Assembly (NCBI GenBank): GCA_963691655.1
Contig: CAVNUY010000025.1
Location: forward strand, 1 to 64,000
Direction: 5' to 3'
Source: Toxonevra muliebris
Lineage: Eukaryota > Arthropoda > Insecta > Diptera > Pallopteridae
Length of the DNA: 64,000 nucleotides
Made by a program: the position numbers and the translations under genes
The notes under the pieces: generated by a model
Database searches by the model: none
What the model was told of the DNA's origin: nothing
The model's input: the letters and a program-made list of their open reading frames with translations, nothing else
Shown here: positions 1 to 10,690 of the stretch, piece by piece
How the letters are laid out: each line of letters starts with the position of its first letter
How positions within the stretch are numbered: position 1 is the stretch's first letter

Positions 1-1575
1 CCATTAACTATAGAAAAAGTTAAAGAAGAAATTTTGAAATATTTAACAAAAGAAATTGGAACACGACACATAACATTTTTAACCAAAATATTTTTAATAA
101 ATACGACATAACAAATAACTTTTAATTACATTCTGCTACTAAATTAAAAATTTATAAACATTATTGAGTCTTTTTCTGCAGTTGTCATTTATTCCACTAC
201 TACGTGTGCTGGCTATAGCCTAGATTTCCCAGCTGGTGGTCAGGACGAGATTGCTTGGAAACTGGACTTGGGTTCGGCAAGTGGGGGTATGGAAGTGTTA
301 GTCCCGATCTTCCTCTTCATTTTCCCATTAGTTATAGAAAAATTTAAAGAAGAAATTTTGAAATATTTAACAAAAGAAATTGGAACACGACACATAAAAT
401 TTTTATCCAAAATATTTTTAATAAATACGCCATAACAAATAACTTTTAATTACATTCTGCTACTAAATTAAGAATTTATAAACATTATTGAGTCATTTTC
501 TGCAGTTTTCATTTATTCTACTACTACGTGTGCTGGCTATAGCCTAAATTTTCCAGCTGGTGGCCAGGACGAGATTCCTTGGAAAATGGACTTGGGTTCT
601 GTCAGTAGGTATATGGAAGTGTTAGCCCCGATCTTCCTCTTCATTTTGTCATCAACCATAGAAAAAGTTAAAGACGAAATTTCGACCAATTAGTCAAAAA
701 AAACAAATGCACAAAATCTTTGCTATAACTTCCAACAAATAGCAAAAACATTTATGACATCTGTTAGAATAACTTAATTAATTTATTGTTAATCATATTA
801 TTTAGAAAACTAAGTATGTTTGCTTAAATTTTATAGGCAATTATTGATTTAAATAAACATTTCAAGTTTGTTTACATTTTGGTTTTTCTTAGAATTTCAT
901 ACGGGCGCAATGATGGAATATCACACATGCACAAACAAATAATTTCATCCAAAGAATTTTTAATAAATACGACATAACAAATTACTTTTATTTAAACTCT
1001 GCCATTAAATTATGAATCTATAAACATTATTGAGTCTTTTTCTGTAGTTATCATTTATTCTAATACTACGTGTGCTGGCTATAGCCTAGATTTTCCAACT
1101 GGTGGTCGGGACGAGATTCCTTGGAAATTAGACTTGAGTTCGGCAAGTGAGTACATATAAGTTTTAGTCCCAATCTTTCTCTTCACTTTGCCATCAAATA
1201 TAGAAAAAATTAAAGACGAAATATTGAGATATTTGACGGAATAAATTAATTTAAGTGAAATTTACAACTGATTTTCAGGTCGAGATTCCTTCGAAGCTAA
1301 AGTTGGGTTTTATGGGTGAGTATAGAGGTTTTAAGTAAATTCTGCCTCTAAACCAATAAATCCAAATAAATAAGTCTTTTTCAATACAACGTGTGCATTG
1401 ATTATCCAACTGGTGGTCAGGACGGGATTTTTGGGAAACTAGACTTGAGTTCGGCAATTGGGTATATAGAAGTATTAGTCCCTTTCTTTCCCGTCATTTT
1501 GCCATCAACCATAGAAAAAGTTAAAGAAGAAATTTTGAAATATTTAACAAAAGAAATTGGAACACGACACATAAA
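1..1575 (+). repeat. Tandem ~323-bp units, plus orientation
   Basis: About five units or part-units. Each holds a TTTTTCTG(C/T)AG tract, a 99-nt open core encoding a GGQDEIPWKLDLGS-like peptide, a GTGAGT or GTGGGT tract, and a stretch that stays open for a further ~50 codons (IEKVKEEILKYLTKEIGTRH-like) before stopping. Cores lie near 180-295, 503-605, 1048-1146, 1279-1315 (shortened) and 1390-1455. A non-unit spacer at about 690-960 recurs in reverse complement at about 7490-7700 and 21430-21690, so it belongs to the element family. Confidence 0.8.
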
Positions 1576-2930
1576 ATAAGTGGATAACTTAATTGTGGTC
1601 ATCGTTAAATTCCAAAGGATGTCTAGAAGGTCGATATCACTTGGGCCTACATCAACAATAATTATATGTGTGTCAGCTTAACATTCAACACAGCTTGAAA
1701 ACATCAGCAATGATGATCCAATGTTTTACAGATTGCATTTAAAATGCTTTTTCTTATCCATTATAGTAAAACATTTTTAGTTTAACTTAAAATTTTTTTT
1801 TACAAATTATAAATATTTATTTAATATGAGTTATGTTGAATTTTATGTTATTATATTTTTATAAGTAAAATTGCACTAGTTTTGCTTTAAAAATTGTGAA
1901 TTTTTACTGCTGTTATTACTTTTTTAATGTTAATTAATTAAAAAGAAAATAAAATTAATTCCAACAGCTTTACTTTATTGCTAATTTTTTCTATTACTAT
2001 TATTTAAGTTTCTTTGCACAAAATTATTTATGTTTTTATTAAATTTCTAACACTTAAAATAAATTTACAAGAAATAGTTGAAAGAATTGACAAAAATTAA
2101 TCACTTAAGAGTATGGTAAATTATATTTTATATAATAAAATAGTGATAAATGTCACTTCTTTTAAAATAAATTTGTATGTAAATGAATAATAAGAATTTG
2201 TGGATGAACAGAAAATATAAAATAAACAAAAAAAAATTGTTAGTACTTATTAAGTTAAATAAAGAAAGAAAGGCTTATAAAAAAAAAAACAAATTAAATA
2301 AAATATTTAAGAAAAACATACTATGCACTTATGAATTAGTTTCTAGATCGCAATAAAACTTCAATTTCAGTGTGTTTGAAATTAAGAAGTCAAAATTTAA
2401 CTTTTTTCAAATATGCAAATAAGGTTCTTCGAAATATTCAAGGATTTAATATATATTTAATAAATACCTCGAATGACGGGAACGTCATGAACATGAGTGC
2501 TGCGAAAAATAGGTAGATTAAAAAAAAGAATTATTGCGTAAGTTGTAGATAGTTTCTGAAGATAGGACATAGCCACATCTTATAAAAAAAAACGTGTGAG
2601 ACTCTAAAATACTATAAATGTCTCACTGGAAGAACTTGCATGAGTCTAAACACCCCATGGAATCAGCTGGGCGATTAGCATTTCAAATCTTTCTCGATAC
2701 ACACTTTAAGCTAGTGCTAACATGCTTATATTTTTTATAATCCTGATAGTTAGGATTCCACATGCTAGCTCTATGAGCTCTTAAACTTTTTTAATTGAAA
2801 TATCCATACATTAAAAGTGTTAATTAAAATTAAAGCAGAAAGTAATTATCGAAAAATGAACAAACAAGAAAAAAATAAACTAATTACGTTTTCCAAAAGA
2901 CGTCATAATTCTTTCTTCTATCTGTTAGGA
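1576..2930. other. Foldback loop region, left copy
   Basis: AT-rich DNA without a credible gene. Parts recur in reverse complement in the neighbouring copy: about 1580-1640 matches 5372-5425, about 2100-2460 matches 5030-5345, and about 2700-2880 matches 4860-5010. Sequence at 1640-2080 and 2460-2700 has no counterpart there, so the copies differ by deletions or insertions of a few hundred bases. Confidence 0.7.
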
Positions 2931-3683
2931 GCTACAATTAATGGCAAAATGACGAGGAAGATAGGGGCTAACACTTCTATATACTCACTTGCCGAGCCCA
3001 AGTCTATTTTCCAAGGAATCTCGTTCTGACCACCAATTTGGAGAATCAATGCCATATACAGCAGAAGTTAAATCAGAAGAAGCGACAACTGCAGAAAAAT
3101 ACTCATGTAAAGTTTATGAATTCATAATTTAGTAGCAGAATGTAATTAAAAGTTATTTGTTACGTCGTATTTATTAAAAATATTTTGGTTAAAAATGTTA
3201 TGTGTCGTGTTCCAATTTCTTTTGTTAAATATTTAAAAATTTCTTCTTTAACTTTTTCTATAACTAATGGGAAAATGAAGAGGAAGACTGGGACTAGCAC
3301 TTCCATACACCCACTGGCCGAACCCAAGTCCAGTTTCCAAGCAATCTCGTCCTGACCACCAGCTGGAAAATCTAGGCTATAGCCAGCATACGTAGTAGTG
3401 AAATAAATGACAACTGCAGAAAAAAACTCCATAATGTTTATAAATTCTTAATTTAGTAGCAGAATGTAATTAAAAGTTATTTGTTATGTCGTATTTATTA
3501 AAAATATTTTGGATAAAAATGTTATGTGTCGTGTTCCAATTTCTTTTGTTAAATATTTCAAAATTTCTTCTTTAACTTTTTCTATAATTAATGAGAAAAT
3601 GACGAGGATGATAGGGACTACATCTTCTATATATCCACTTGCCGAACCCAAGTGCAGTTTCCAAGGAATCTCGTCCTGACCAT
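2931..3683 (-). repeat. Foldback units, reverse orientation
   Basis: Just over two units, reverse complementary to the units at 1-1575 and 3930-4740. The 90-codon open frame at 3160-3432 on the minus strand shows the full unit peptide, including GGQDEIAWKLDLGSAS and the downstream KVKEEI..YLTKEIGTRH segment. The last unit is interrupted at 3683 by the terminal sequence of the next copy. Confidence 0.8.
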
Positions 3684-3930
3684 ATGTGAAGTTAACAACC
3701 CTGATTCAACAACCAGAACGGGCGGAATTGAAACAAAGGAATGAAACCAAGAAAATCTATTGTGACCCAAAAGTTGTTAAAAACTAAAAAGTTGATGAAA
3801 TGTGAGGTTATGTTGAAATAATGTATGCATGTTAGACCATTTTATTATTAATTAATTTAATATTAACCAAATATTTTAATAAAGCAAACTCAAAATATTT
3901 TGAAAGTATAAAAATCAGTAAATCTTTTTC
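3684..3930 (+). repeat. Foldback terminal inverted-repeat sequence
   Basis: Near-identical to 19203-19440 and, in reverse complement, to 22525-22771. It starts TATGTGAAGTTAACAACC and includes an ACAACCAGAACGGGCGG block. This defines the true end of the family rather than the repeated units. Confidence 0.8.
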
Positions 3931-4740
3931 TGTGGCTGTCATTTCATCCAATACTATATATGCCGGCTGTGGCGTAGATTTTTCAGCTGGTGGTCAGGAT
4001 GAGATTCCTTGGAAACTACACTTGGGTTCGGCAAGTGGATATATAGAAGATGTAATCCCTATCATCCTCGTCATTTTCTCATTAATTATAGAAAAAGTTA
4101 AAGAAGAAATTTTGAAATATTGAACAAAAGAAATTGGAACACGACACATATAATTTTTATCCAAAATATTTTTAATAAATACGACATAACAAATAACTTT
4201 TAATTACATTCTGCTACTAAATTAAAAATTTATAAACATTATTGAGTCTTTTTCTGCAGTTGTCATTTATTTCACTACTACGTATGCTGGCTATAGCCTA
4301 GATTTTCCAGCTGGTGGTCAGGACGAGATTGCTTGGAAACTGGACTTGGGTTCGGCCAGTGGGTGTATGGAAGTGTTAGTCCCAGTCTTCCTCTTCATTT
4401 TTCCATTAGTTATAGAAAAAGTTAAAGAAGAAATTTTGAAATATTTAACAAAAGAAATTGGAACACGACACATAACATTTTTAACCAAAATATTTTTAAT
4501 AAATACGACATAACAAATAACTTTTAATTACATTCTGCTACTAAATTAAGAATTTATAAACATTATTGAGTCTTTTTCTGCAGTTGTCATTTATTTCACT
4601 ACTACGTGTGCTGGCTATAGCCTAGATTTTCCAACTGGTTGCCAGGATGAGATTCCTTGAAAAATGGACTTGGGTTCGGCAAGTGAGTATATAGAAGAGT
4701 TAGCCCCTATCTTCCTCATCATTTTGTCATTAATTATAGA
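3931..4740 (+). repeat. Foldback units, plus orientation (right copy)
   Basis: Three units with cores near 3932-4040, 4252-4360 and 4575-4685. The first has a changed acceptor-like tract (CTGTGG instead of CTGCAG). The third carries an in-frame stop just after GATTCCT. The array is therefore already degenerating. Confidence 0.75.
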
Positions 4741-5428
4741 AAAAGTCTAAGACGAAATTTGAGAAATTAGTTTGAAAACAAAATCATTGCTGTAGCTCCT
4801 AGATAGAATAAAGAATTATGACATCTTTTGAAAAACTTAATTAGTTTATTTTTTCTTGTTTGTTAATTTTTCGATAGTTACTTTCTGCTTTAATTTATTT
4901 AACTTTTAATGTATGGATATTTCAATTAAAAAAGTTTTAGAGCTTATAGAGCTAGCAGGTGGAATCCTAACTATCAGGATTATAAAAAATATAAGCATGT
5001 TAGCGAATAGCTTAACGAGCTATTTATTAAATATATATTAAATCCTTGAATATTTCGAAGAACTTTATTTGCATATTTGAAAAAAGTTAAATTCTGACTT
5101 CTTGATTTCAAACACACTGAAATTGAAGTTTTATTGCGATCTAGAAACTAATTCATAAGTGCATGGTATGTTTTTCTTAAATATTTTATTTAATTTGTTT
5201 TTTTTTTTATAAGCCTTTCTTTCTTTATTTAACTTAATAAGTACTAACAATTTTTTTTTGTTTATTTTATATTTTCTGTTCATCCAAAAATTCCTATTAT
5301 TCATTTACATACAAATTTATTTTAAAAGAAGTGAAATTTATCACTATTTTATTATATATAGTTTCTTCCTGACTTCTAGACATCCTTTGAAATTTAATGA
5401 TGATCACAATTAAGTTTCCCACTTCCCG
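4741..5428 (-). other. Foldback loop region, inverted
   Basis: Reverse complement of pieces of 1580-2880 as described for the left copy. No coding potential seen. Confidence 0.65.
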
Positions 5429-6640
5429 GAGTTTTTATAACCTCCGTTTTTTCCATCGGACACCACACATTAAGCATGATTACATAGAAAAATAGAAAAC
5501 GAAAAAAAGGAAATAACACTGTGCAACAATTTTGGGGGCATGGAATCTAACGGTAACGCTAAGAAGTAACCAACACAGGTCGGTAGTACTGGTCCAGAGT
5601 AATAAAACCCTAAGAGGATTTTAAAAAGTTAGCTCGGTTTTAAATGTTAAAGCCTTTCAAAGTTGAGCTGTTTTAGTGTATTTTTCAATTCTATTTTCTG
5701 TTTATAATAAAAACAAAAATTTGAAAACCCAAACAATATTAAATTCTATACATTTATTGCTTATTTTTTGCAAAAGTCATGTAATGGATAGTTTAAACTT
5801 CTTAATATGGAAAACTCAATAATGTTAAAATTGTTTTTGTTCTTTTTTCGCTGAAAAAAGTAGTAAAAAATGAGCACTTCATTTTAAAAAATAAGCTGCA
5901 ATAGGCAAATTTTGAATGGCTATATCTTTTAAAAGCTAGCTAACTTTGCAAAACCCTTTTAGGTTTTTGTTACTCTATACTGGTACTATCGACCTGTGTT
6001 AGCCGATTCTCCGTTAGAAAAATGTGTTGTACAGTGTAATAAGTCTACAAACAATATGGAAAAATAGGGGGCAGACCATAACTATTTTTAAAATTAACTG
6101 GGGATTTAAATAAGATAACAAAAATAGCATTTCCACTTTTGAAAAATATTTAAATCAGGGTTTCAGCATTGCCGATTAATTTAAAATAAAATTAATTTAA
6201 AGTTAAGTGATTTGAATCGAATTTTTAAAGCATACAAAAGTTGTTTTGGTACTCATAAGAGATATCAATTACGACATTTTGTTTATATCCATAGGTTCAA
6301 TGTAGCAAACAAGAAACTCTTAAACCTAAATAGTAAATAAAGCTATACACAAATTTGTTGAAAACAAAATTGTACCTGTAAATATAGCTGCTAAGTATTG
6401 GATCGAATTGCTTTTCCAATAGACTCCAATTGTATTCCAGTTAAATTAAATTATTCTCCTAAAATATTTTCAGAACAAATTTTACAAATACTGAAATATT
6501 GCATATTGCATCTAGTGCATACCGAGTATATGCAATCTTTACATTCCTGCCAATTTCTAATATCAGCCTTTTTAATGAAACCACAATGACAGCAAAATTT
6601 ACTAACATCAGCACGATATTTTATTATTAATTCTCTAATA
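5429..6640. mobile_element. Insertion inside foldback copy, with ~120-bp inverted repeats
   Basis: This 1.2-kb block lies between two parts of the foldback element and has no counterpart in the other copies. Within it, 5517-5650 and 5925-6042 are imperfect inverted repeats (outer ends ACACTGTGCAACA and ACACTGTACAACA, followed by shared AACACAGGTCG and AGTTAGCT blocks), suggesting a ~525-bp non-autonomous DNA element. No transposase frame is present. Exact ends and target duplication are not clear. Confidence 0.5.
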
Positions 6641-6669
6641 TAATTTCTAAAACCAAGTCTAGTTTCCAA
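6451..6669 (-). pseudogene. Cysteine-rich zinc-binding-like fragment
   Basis: A 72-codon frame. Its first few residues come from foldback unit sequence. The rest has four CxxC pairs (CCHC, CKDC, CTRC, CKIC) spaced like a two-zinc cross-brace or treble-clef domain, ending at a stop. The spacing is too regular for random AT-rich DNA, so I read it as the C-terminal end of a real protein joined to foldback sequence. I do not recognise the family. No upstream exon is visible. It could be the tail of a transposase or a captured host exon. Confidence 0.4.
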
Positions 6670-7700
6670 GGAATCTCATCCTGGCAACCAGTTGGAAAAT
6701 CTAGGCTATAGCCAGCTCACGTAGTAGTGGAATAAATGACAACTGCAGAAAAAGACTCAATAATGTTTATAAATTCTTAATTTAGTAGCAGAATGTAATT
6801 AAAAGTTATTCGTTATGTCGTATTCATTAAAAATATTTTGGTTAAAAATGTTATGTGTCGTGTTCCAATTTCTTTTGTTAAATATTTTAAAATTTCGTCT
6901 TTAACTTTTTCTATGGTTGATGGCAAAATGACGAGAAAGATAGGGACTAATACTTCTATATACCCAATTGCCGAACCCAAGTCTAGTTTCCCAAGAATCC
7001 CGTCCTGACCACCAGTTGGAAAATCAATGCACACGTTGTATTGAAATAAATGATAACTACAGAAAAAGACTCAATACAGTTTTTATTTATTTGGATTTAT
7101 TGGTTTAGAGGCAGAATTTACTCAAAACCTCTATACTCACCCACAAAACCCAACTTTAGCTTCAAAGGAATCTCGACCTGAAAATCAGTTGTAAATTTCA
7201 CTTAATCTAATTTATTCCGTCAAATATCTCAATATTTCGTCTTTAACTTTTTCTATGTTTGATGGCAGAGTGAAGAGAAAGATTGGGACTAAAACTTATA
7301 CGTACTCACTTGCTGAACTCAAGTCTAATTTCCAAAGAATCTCGTCCTAACCACCAGTTGGAAAATCTAGGATACAGCCAGCACACGTAGTATTGGAATA
7401 AATGATAACTGCAGAAAAAGACTCAATAATGTTTATAGATTCATAATTTAATGGCAGAGTTTAAATAAAAGTAATTTGTTATGTCGTATTTATTAAAAAT
7501 ACTTTGGATGAAATTGTTTGTTTGTGCATGTGTGATATTCCATCATTGCGCCCGTATGAAATTCTAAGAAAAGGCAAAATGTAAACAAACTTAAAATGTT
7601 TATTTAAATCAATAATTGCCTATAAAATTTAGGCAAACATACTTAGTTTTCTAAATAATATGATTAACAATAAATTAATTAAGTTACTCTAACAGATGTC
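6641..7700 (-). repeat. Foldback units, reverse orientation (right copy)
   Basis: Reverse complement of about 755-1575: unit cores near 6655-6760, 6980-7060, 7150-7180 (short variant) and 7320-7410, then the ~200-bp spacer to about 7700. Similarity stops abruptly at ACAGATGTCATAAA. Confidence 0.75.
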
Positions 7701-8389
7701 ATAAAGACTGACTGAATATGAAGCGTGATATAATGAATAATTCTGCATAATTAACTCAAAAATCGTGCTTTTTGACTTATGACAGTCTTTCAGTAAATGA
7801 GTGATATGTATGACCGTTTTTTCCCCCTACGCAGCTCCTCCATATTTTCTGCCCATACTTGGGATATGAGCTCCTTTTCGCGCGCACTACACAAATTACT
7901 TTTTTAATATTTTCGTTTTTCCACATTAGTCAAGTTGTAAGCAAAGCAAAATATAAATGTCAGAGCAAATTCATTTCAATATTCATTTCAGTGAACACAT
8001 TGAAGGTTGCATTAGATTTTTGCGTGGTTTCGAGTGCGGTTTCATTGAAACCGCCTCATTTCCGTGGTTTCGCTTCATATATTTTTATATGGCAAAATTG
8101 AGCATTTCAACGCAGTTTCAGCCGAAAGCACGCAAATGGTCGAAACCACACAATTCCGGCTCAGTGGGAACATAGTATAATACTTAAATTAAACTATGAA
8201 TTAAAAAGTAAATGAATTTGACAAAAACAGTTTTGTTAATTAAAACTATTGCCACTATTGAAGTCAGTGGACAATAAAAATCGAAATAACAATAATAATA
8301 ATCATACATTTTGCTTCATCATAAACCAATAAAGGAAAAAATTTAATATTATATAGTCCAGTCGGTAGAGTATAAAATCCACCATAAGT
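7701..8389. other. Non-coding interval with a perfect short hairpin
   Basis: No credible gene. A 19-nt palindrome GCGGTTTCATTGAAACCGC sits at 8036-8054 among several GTGGTTTCG-like words (8023-8150), which looks like the decayed end of a repeat. Otherwise I see nothing. Confidence 0.5.
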
Positions 8390-9371
8390 TCATAATAATT
8401 CTTATCTGAGATTTTTCTTCAGTAATTGTTAGTGGGGGTATGATAGATGAAAAAAACACAAAAATCAGTTCTGGGGTTGCAGAGCGACCCCCCCAAAAAC
8501 CCCCATTTGATGAAAAAATACCTTTTTTACTAATAACTGGTTAACCGTTGAAGATATCAAAAAATTACTTACTATGAAAAGAAAGTGATTTTCTAAAAAA
8601 AAAAGTATAGGGTGGAAAGAAGTGAAACGGTCAGCCAAAAAACAATTTTCATCGGATTTCTAGGACAACGATGTTTTTCGATTAAGGTAAGAATATCTTC
8701 CGCCTCCTTAAAAAAATTACGAAAAAATTTTAATTAATTTGCAAATAATCACGTTTTGTAAATTTGCGTATTATATTTTTTATTTATTCATATCTCGGAA
8801 ATGAATAGAGATAATTAAATGAATTTTTTTAAATGAAGCTAAATATACATGTATAGTTTTATTAAAATTCAATTTTTTCTTGTAAAAATTTAATTAGCTC
8901 CAGTTATAAACAATTTCTCTAAACTATTGCGAATTAGACCATTATCTCAATTTCACCCGACATTACTTTTTACATGCGTAAAATGACACCAAGTAAATCA
9001 AAAAAGTTAGTAAATTTCTAATAATTTTGTGCGATTAACAAAAATTAAAGCCGTTGTATTCGCTAGTCACGTTTTAGTTATCACCGTGATTTCAAAAATG
9101 CCGCGTGCAATTACTGGTTGCAAATCGGTTTAATACCTTCTTTTTTTTTAGAAAATGACTTAAGCTTTCTTTTCGTAGTAAGTAATTTTTTTATATCTAT
9201 CTATATATATCTATTTTTTTTATATATCTATAGTACTAAATGGCTTTTTTCACCACAAAGGGGGGGGGGGGGGGCGCTCTGCAACCCCAGAACTGATTTT
9301 TGTGGTTCTTCCATCTATCATACTCCTACTAACAATTACTGAAGAAAAATCTCATATAAGAATTATTATGA
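8390..9371. mobile_element. Non-autonomous DNA element with ~220-bp terminal inverted repeats
   Basis: 8390-8610 and about 9120-9371 are reverse complements: matching blocks include CATAATAATTCTTAT, ATTTTTCTTCAGTAATTG, AATCAGTTCTGGGGTTGCAG and AAAATTACTTACTA. The ~500-bp middle is AT-rich and has no transposase. A run of 15 G (9260-9274) in the right arm pairs with 7 C (8488-8494) in the left arm. Total ~0.98 kb. Superfamily not assignable; no unambiguous target duplication. Confidence 0.7.
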
Positions 9372-9429
9372 CGAAAATCTTTATAATGACTGGATGTGGC
9401 ATGTGTTTTTGGCAATTAAGATTTTTTGT

Positions 9430-9566
9430 AAATTTCACTAAGCAAGAGCTCAGAGACGCAATGTTTAGAGGTCGCTCATCGGGGTTTATGTTTCCCATAT
9501 AAATAACACAGAGATTTCGTTCAATAAAAGTATATATAAAAGTTTCTCTACCTAAATATCTCCTGA
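9430..9566 (+). repeat. Left arm of an inverted-repeat pair
   Basis: Reverse complementary to about 11045-11180. Shared blocks are AATGTTTAGAGGTCGCTCATCGG, split as AATGTTTAGAGG and TCGCTCATCGG, then TATGTTTCCCATA and TTTCTCTACC(T/C)AAATATCTC. The pair encloses the Harbinger derivative, which suggests an older element that received it. Confidence 0.6.
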
Positions 9567-9830
9567 GTTCCATACTTTTTCCATCATTATGGAGAGTAAT
9601 GATGAAATGAAATTTACAAAACTTTCCTACACATTTTTTTTATTTTGATAACGAGATTTATTGAGGCCCTTATTATGAGCTGCTTTCGACGATCGATCTT
9701 CGCTACTTATCGAAAATTGAATATCGAATGTAAAATTTTTATTATGAGTAGTGCAACCCTGTCGAAATTTTCGTTGCGCAATGAATTTTCTGTGGAACAC
9801 AATTTTACTTTCGATACGGTGCATTCTGAG

Positions 9831-10138
9831 TAGGTTAGGTTGGAGTGGCTGTCGAGAGACACACTTAGGCCTGAACGACCCATTGTGATACCACATAGTT
9901 GGACCTACAGTTTAAAGCCGATTCCGAACGGCGGTGTGGCAATTTTTTATCGGCTTGGTGGTTTTGCCATTACCAACCAATGTGTGTACTTGTACACTAT
10001 CTTATAATTCTCATACACTTCATATTGATAGTGAATATAAGAAAGTTATGAAAATTAACCACCAGACGAAGACGGGAATCGAACCCGAACTTCCCAGATG
10101 AAAGTCTAGTGCACTACCCACTAGACTATAGAGGTCGT
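9831..10138 (-). mobile_element. tRNA-derived SINE with 9-bp target duplication
   Basis: On the minus strand the 5' end is a tRNA-like head with an A box at 10117-10130 (TATAGTCTAGTGGG) and a B box at 10073-10086 (GGGTTCGATTCCCG). It is closest in feel to tRNA-Glu, and would allow RNA polymerase III transcription. The body runs to a TAGGTTAGGTTGG-rich end at 9831. It is flanked by CATTCTGAG (9822-9830) and CATGCTGAG (10139-10147). The second Harbinger copy reads straight through this site without the insert, confirming the boundaries. Confidence 0.8.
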
Positions 10139-10251
10139 CATGCTGAGTAATAATTGTTAAAAATTTAAGTATTTTGCCATTTTTTGTTGTTGCTTTTTGA
10201 GGACTAAAAACTAATTTTAAACGGTTTTTGTAAATTTTATGCAAGTCTAAA

Positions 10252-10434
10252 GTGGTGAGCAACAAATTGCAGTTAGAGAAACTTGTGCCGTTGATGGAAT
10301 CAAATCCTCTGATTGCAAAGGGTATTTTCTCTAAAGTTCTGGAGACGAAGGATAGGGTAGAATTCTCGCTGGAACTACTTGGTTTAGGACCAGCCAATAA
10401 TTCCCTGCATTCTGCTTTTATTATCAAAATATAA
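10252..10434 (+). pseudogene. Harbinger accessory zeste/Myb-like protein, N-terminal remnant
   Basis: Frame contains QLEKLVPLMESNPLIAKGIF and a KVLETKDRVEF segment. It resembles the start of the zeste-like (MADF/Myb-SANT related) DNA-binding proteins encoded beside Harbinger transposases, where 'LVSLMEANPLIAKG' is followed by 'FW.EL...LNSLGPP'. The GLGP segment is joined straight to reversed transposase sequence by deletion. The copy at 35774-35971 (minus) has the same structure. Confidence 0.6.
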
Positions 10435-10439
10435 TTTTG

Positions 10440-10690
10440 CTTGTTGCAGTTCAGCCTTCGTATAATTGAATTTTATTCATCTTTGGCAATACAATTTTCT
10501 AAGACATCTAAAGCCTATGATAATAATACAGACACTGTGGGCTGTGCAAGTCCAAAGATATTCTCATTTTCATTACTTAGTTGGTGTGATCCCTGAGTAC
10601 AAAATCTCAGAACTGTTACCAATTTTAATATGTTAGGAATTGATCTTGCTCATGTGCATTGCTTCAGCAGTTCATCTGTGTTCTCTGTCG
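10440..10690 (-). pseudogene. PIF/Harbinger transposase N-terminal remnant
   Basis: Minus-strand translation reads ELLKQCT, then LKLVTVLRF, then GLAQPTVSVLLS, ALDVLENCI, and N..KAE at the deletion junction. This is the N-terminal helical region that precedes the DDE nuclease domain in Harbinger transposases (the 'ATGSYQ...QPTVS..' segment). Several stops and one-base shifts break it. The DDE domain is absent, so it cannot catalyse transposition. Confidence 0.65.

Larger units (their letters stand above)
1..3683. mobile_element. Foldback-like element, left copy (cut by window edge)
   Basis: Units of about 323 bp run in the plus direction from the window edge to about 1575. A non-repetitive AT-rich loop follows, then the same units in reverse orientation to 3683. 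The right-hand units are reverse complements of the left-hand ones (shared core: acceptor-like CTGCAG, then GGTGGTCAGGACGAGATT, then TTCGGCAAGTG). This palindromic layout of repetitive arms around a loop is that of Foldback/FB-type DNA elements. No transposase is visible. The 3683 boundary is where a unit breaks off after 'GACCA' and the terminal sequence of another copy begins. The left end is outside the window, so target duplication cannot be assessed. Confidence 0.75.
3684..7700. mobile_element. Foldback-like element, right copy, interrupted
   Basis: It opens with TATGTGAAGTTAAC and about 245 bp that also form both ends of the complete copy at 19203-22771. Plus-oriented units follow to about 4740, then the loop in inverted orientation relative to the left copy, then about 1.2 kb of foreign DNA (5429-6640), then reverse units and the ~200-bp spacer to 7700. 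The right-hand terminal sequence is missing, so this copy is truncated. Whether it inserted into the left copy or arose by recombination between copies cannot be settled here. Confidence 0.65.

Noticed and set aside
1..7700. CRISPR-like array from regular repeats
   Set aside because: Repeats are ~323 bp, present in both orientations, in a eukaryotic context with no spacers or cas genes.
7859..8175. Two overlapping plus-strand frames of 72-80 codons
   Set aside because: No recognisable motif, no conservation cue, and repeated GTGGTTTCG words suggest non-coding repeat DNA.
10070..10140. Functional tRNA-Glu gene
   Set aside because: A/B boxes are present but the acceptor stem does not close cleanly and the segment sits inside a SINE with target duplications.
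10020..10427. 135-codon minus-strand frame
   Set aside because: Spans the SINE and the reversed accessory-gene part of the Harbinger derivative; an accidental fusion.
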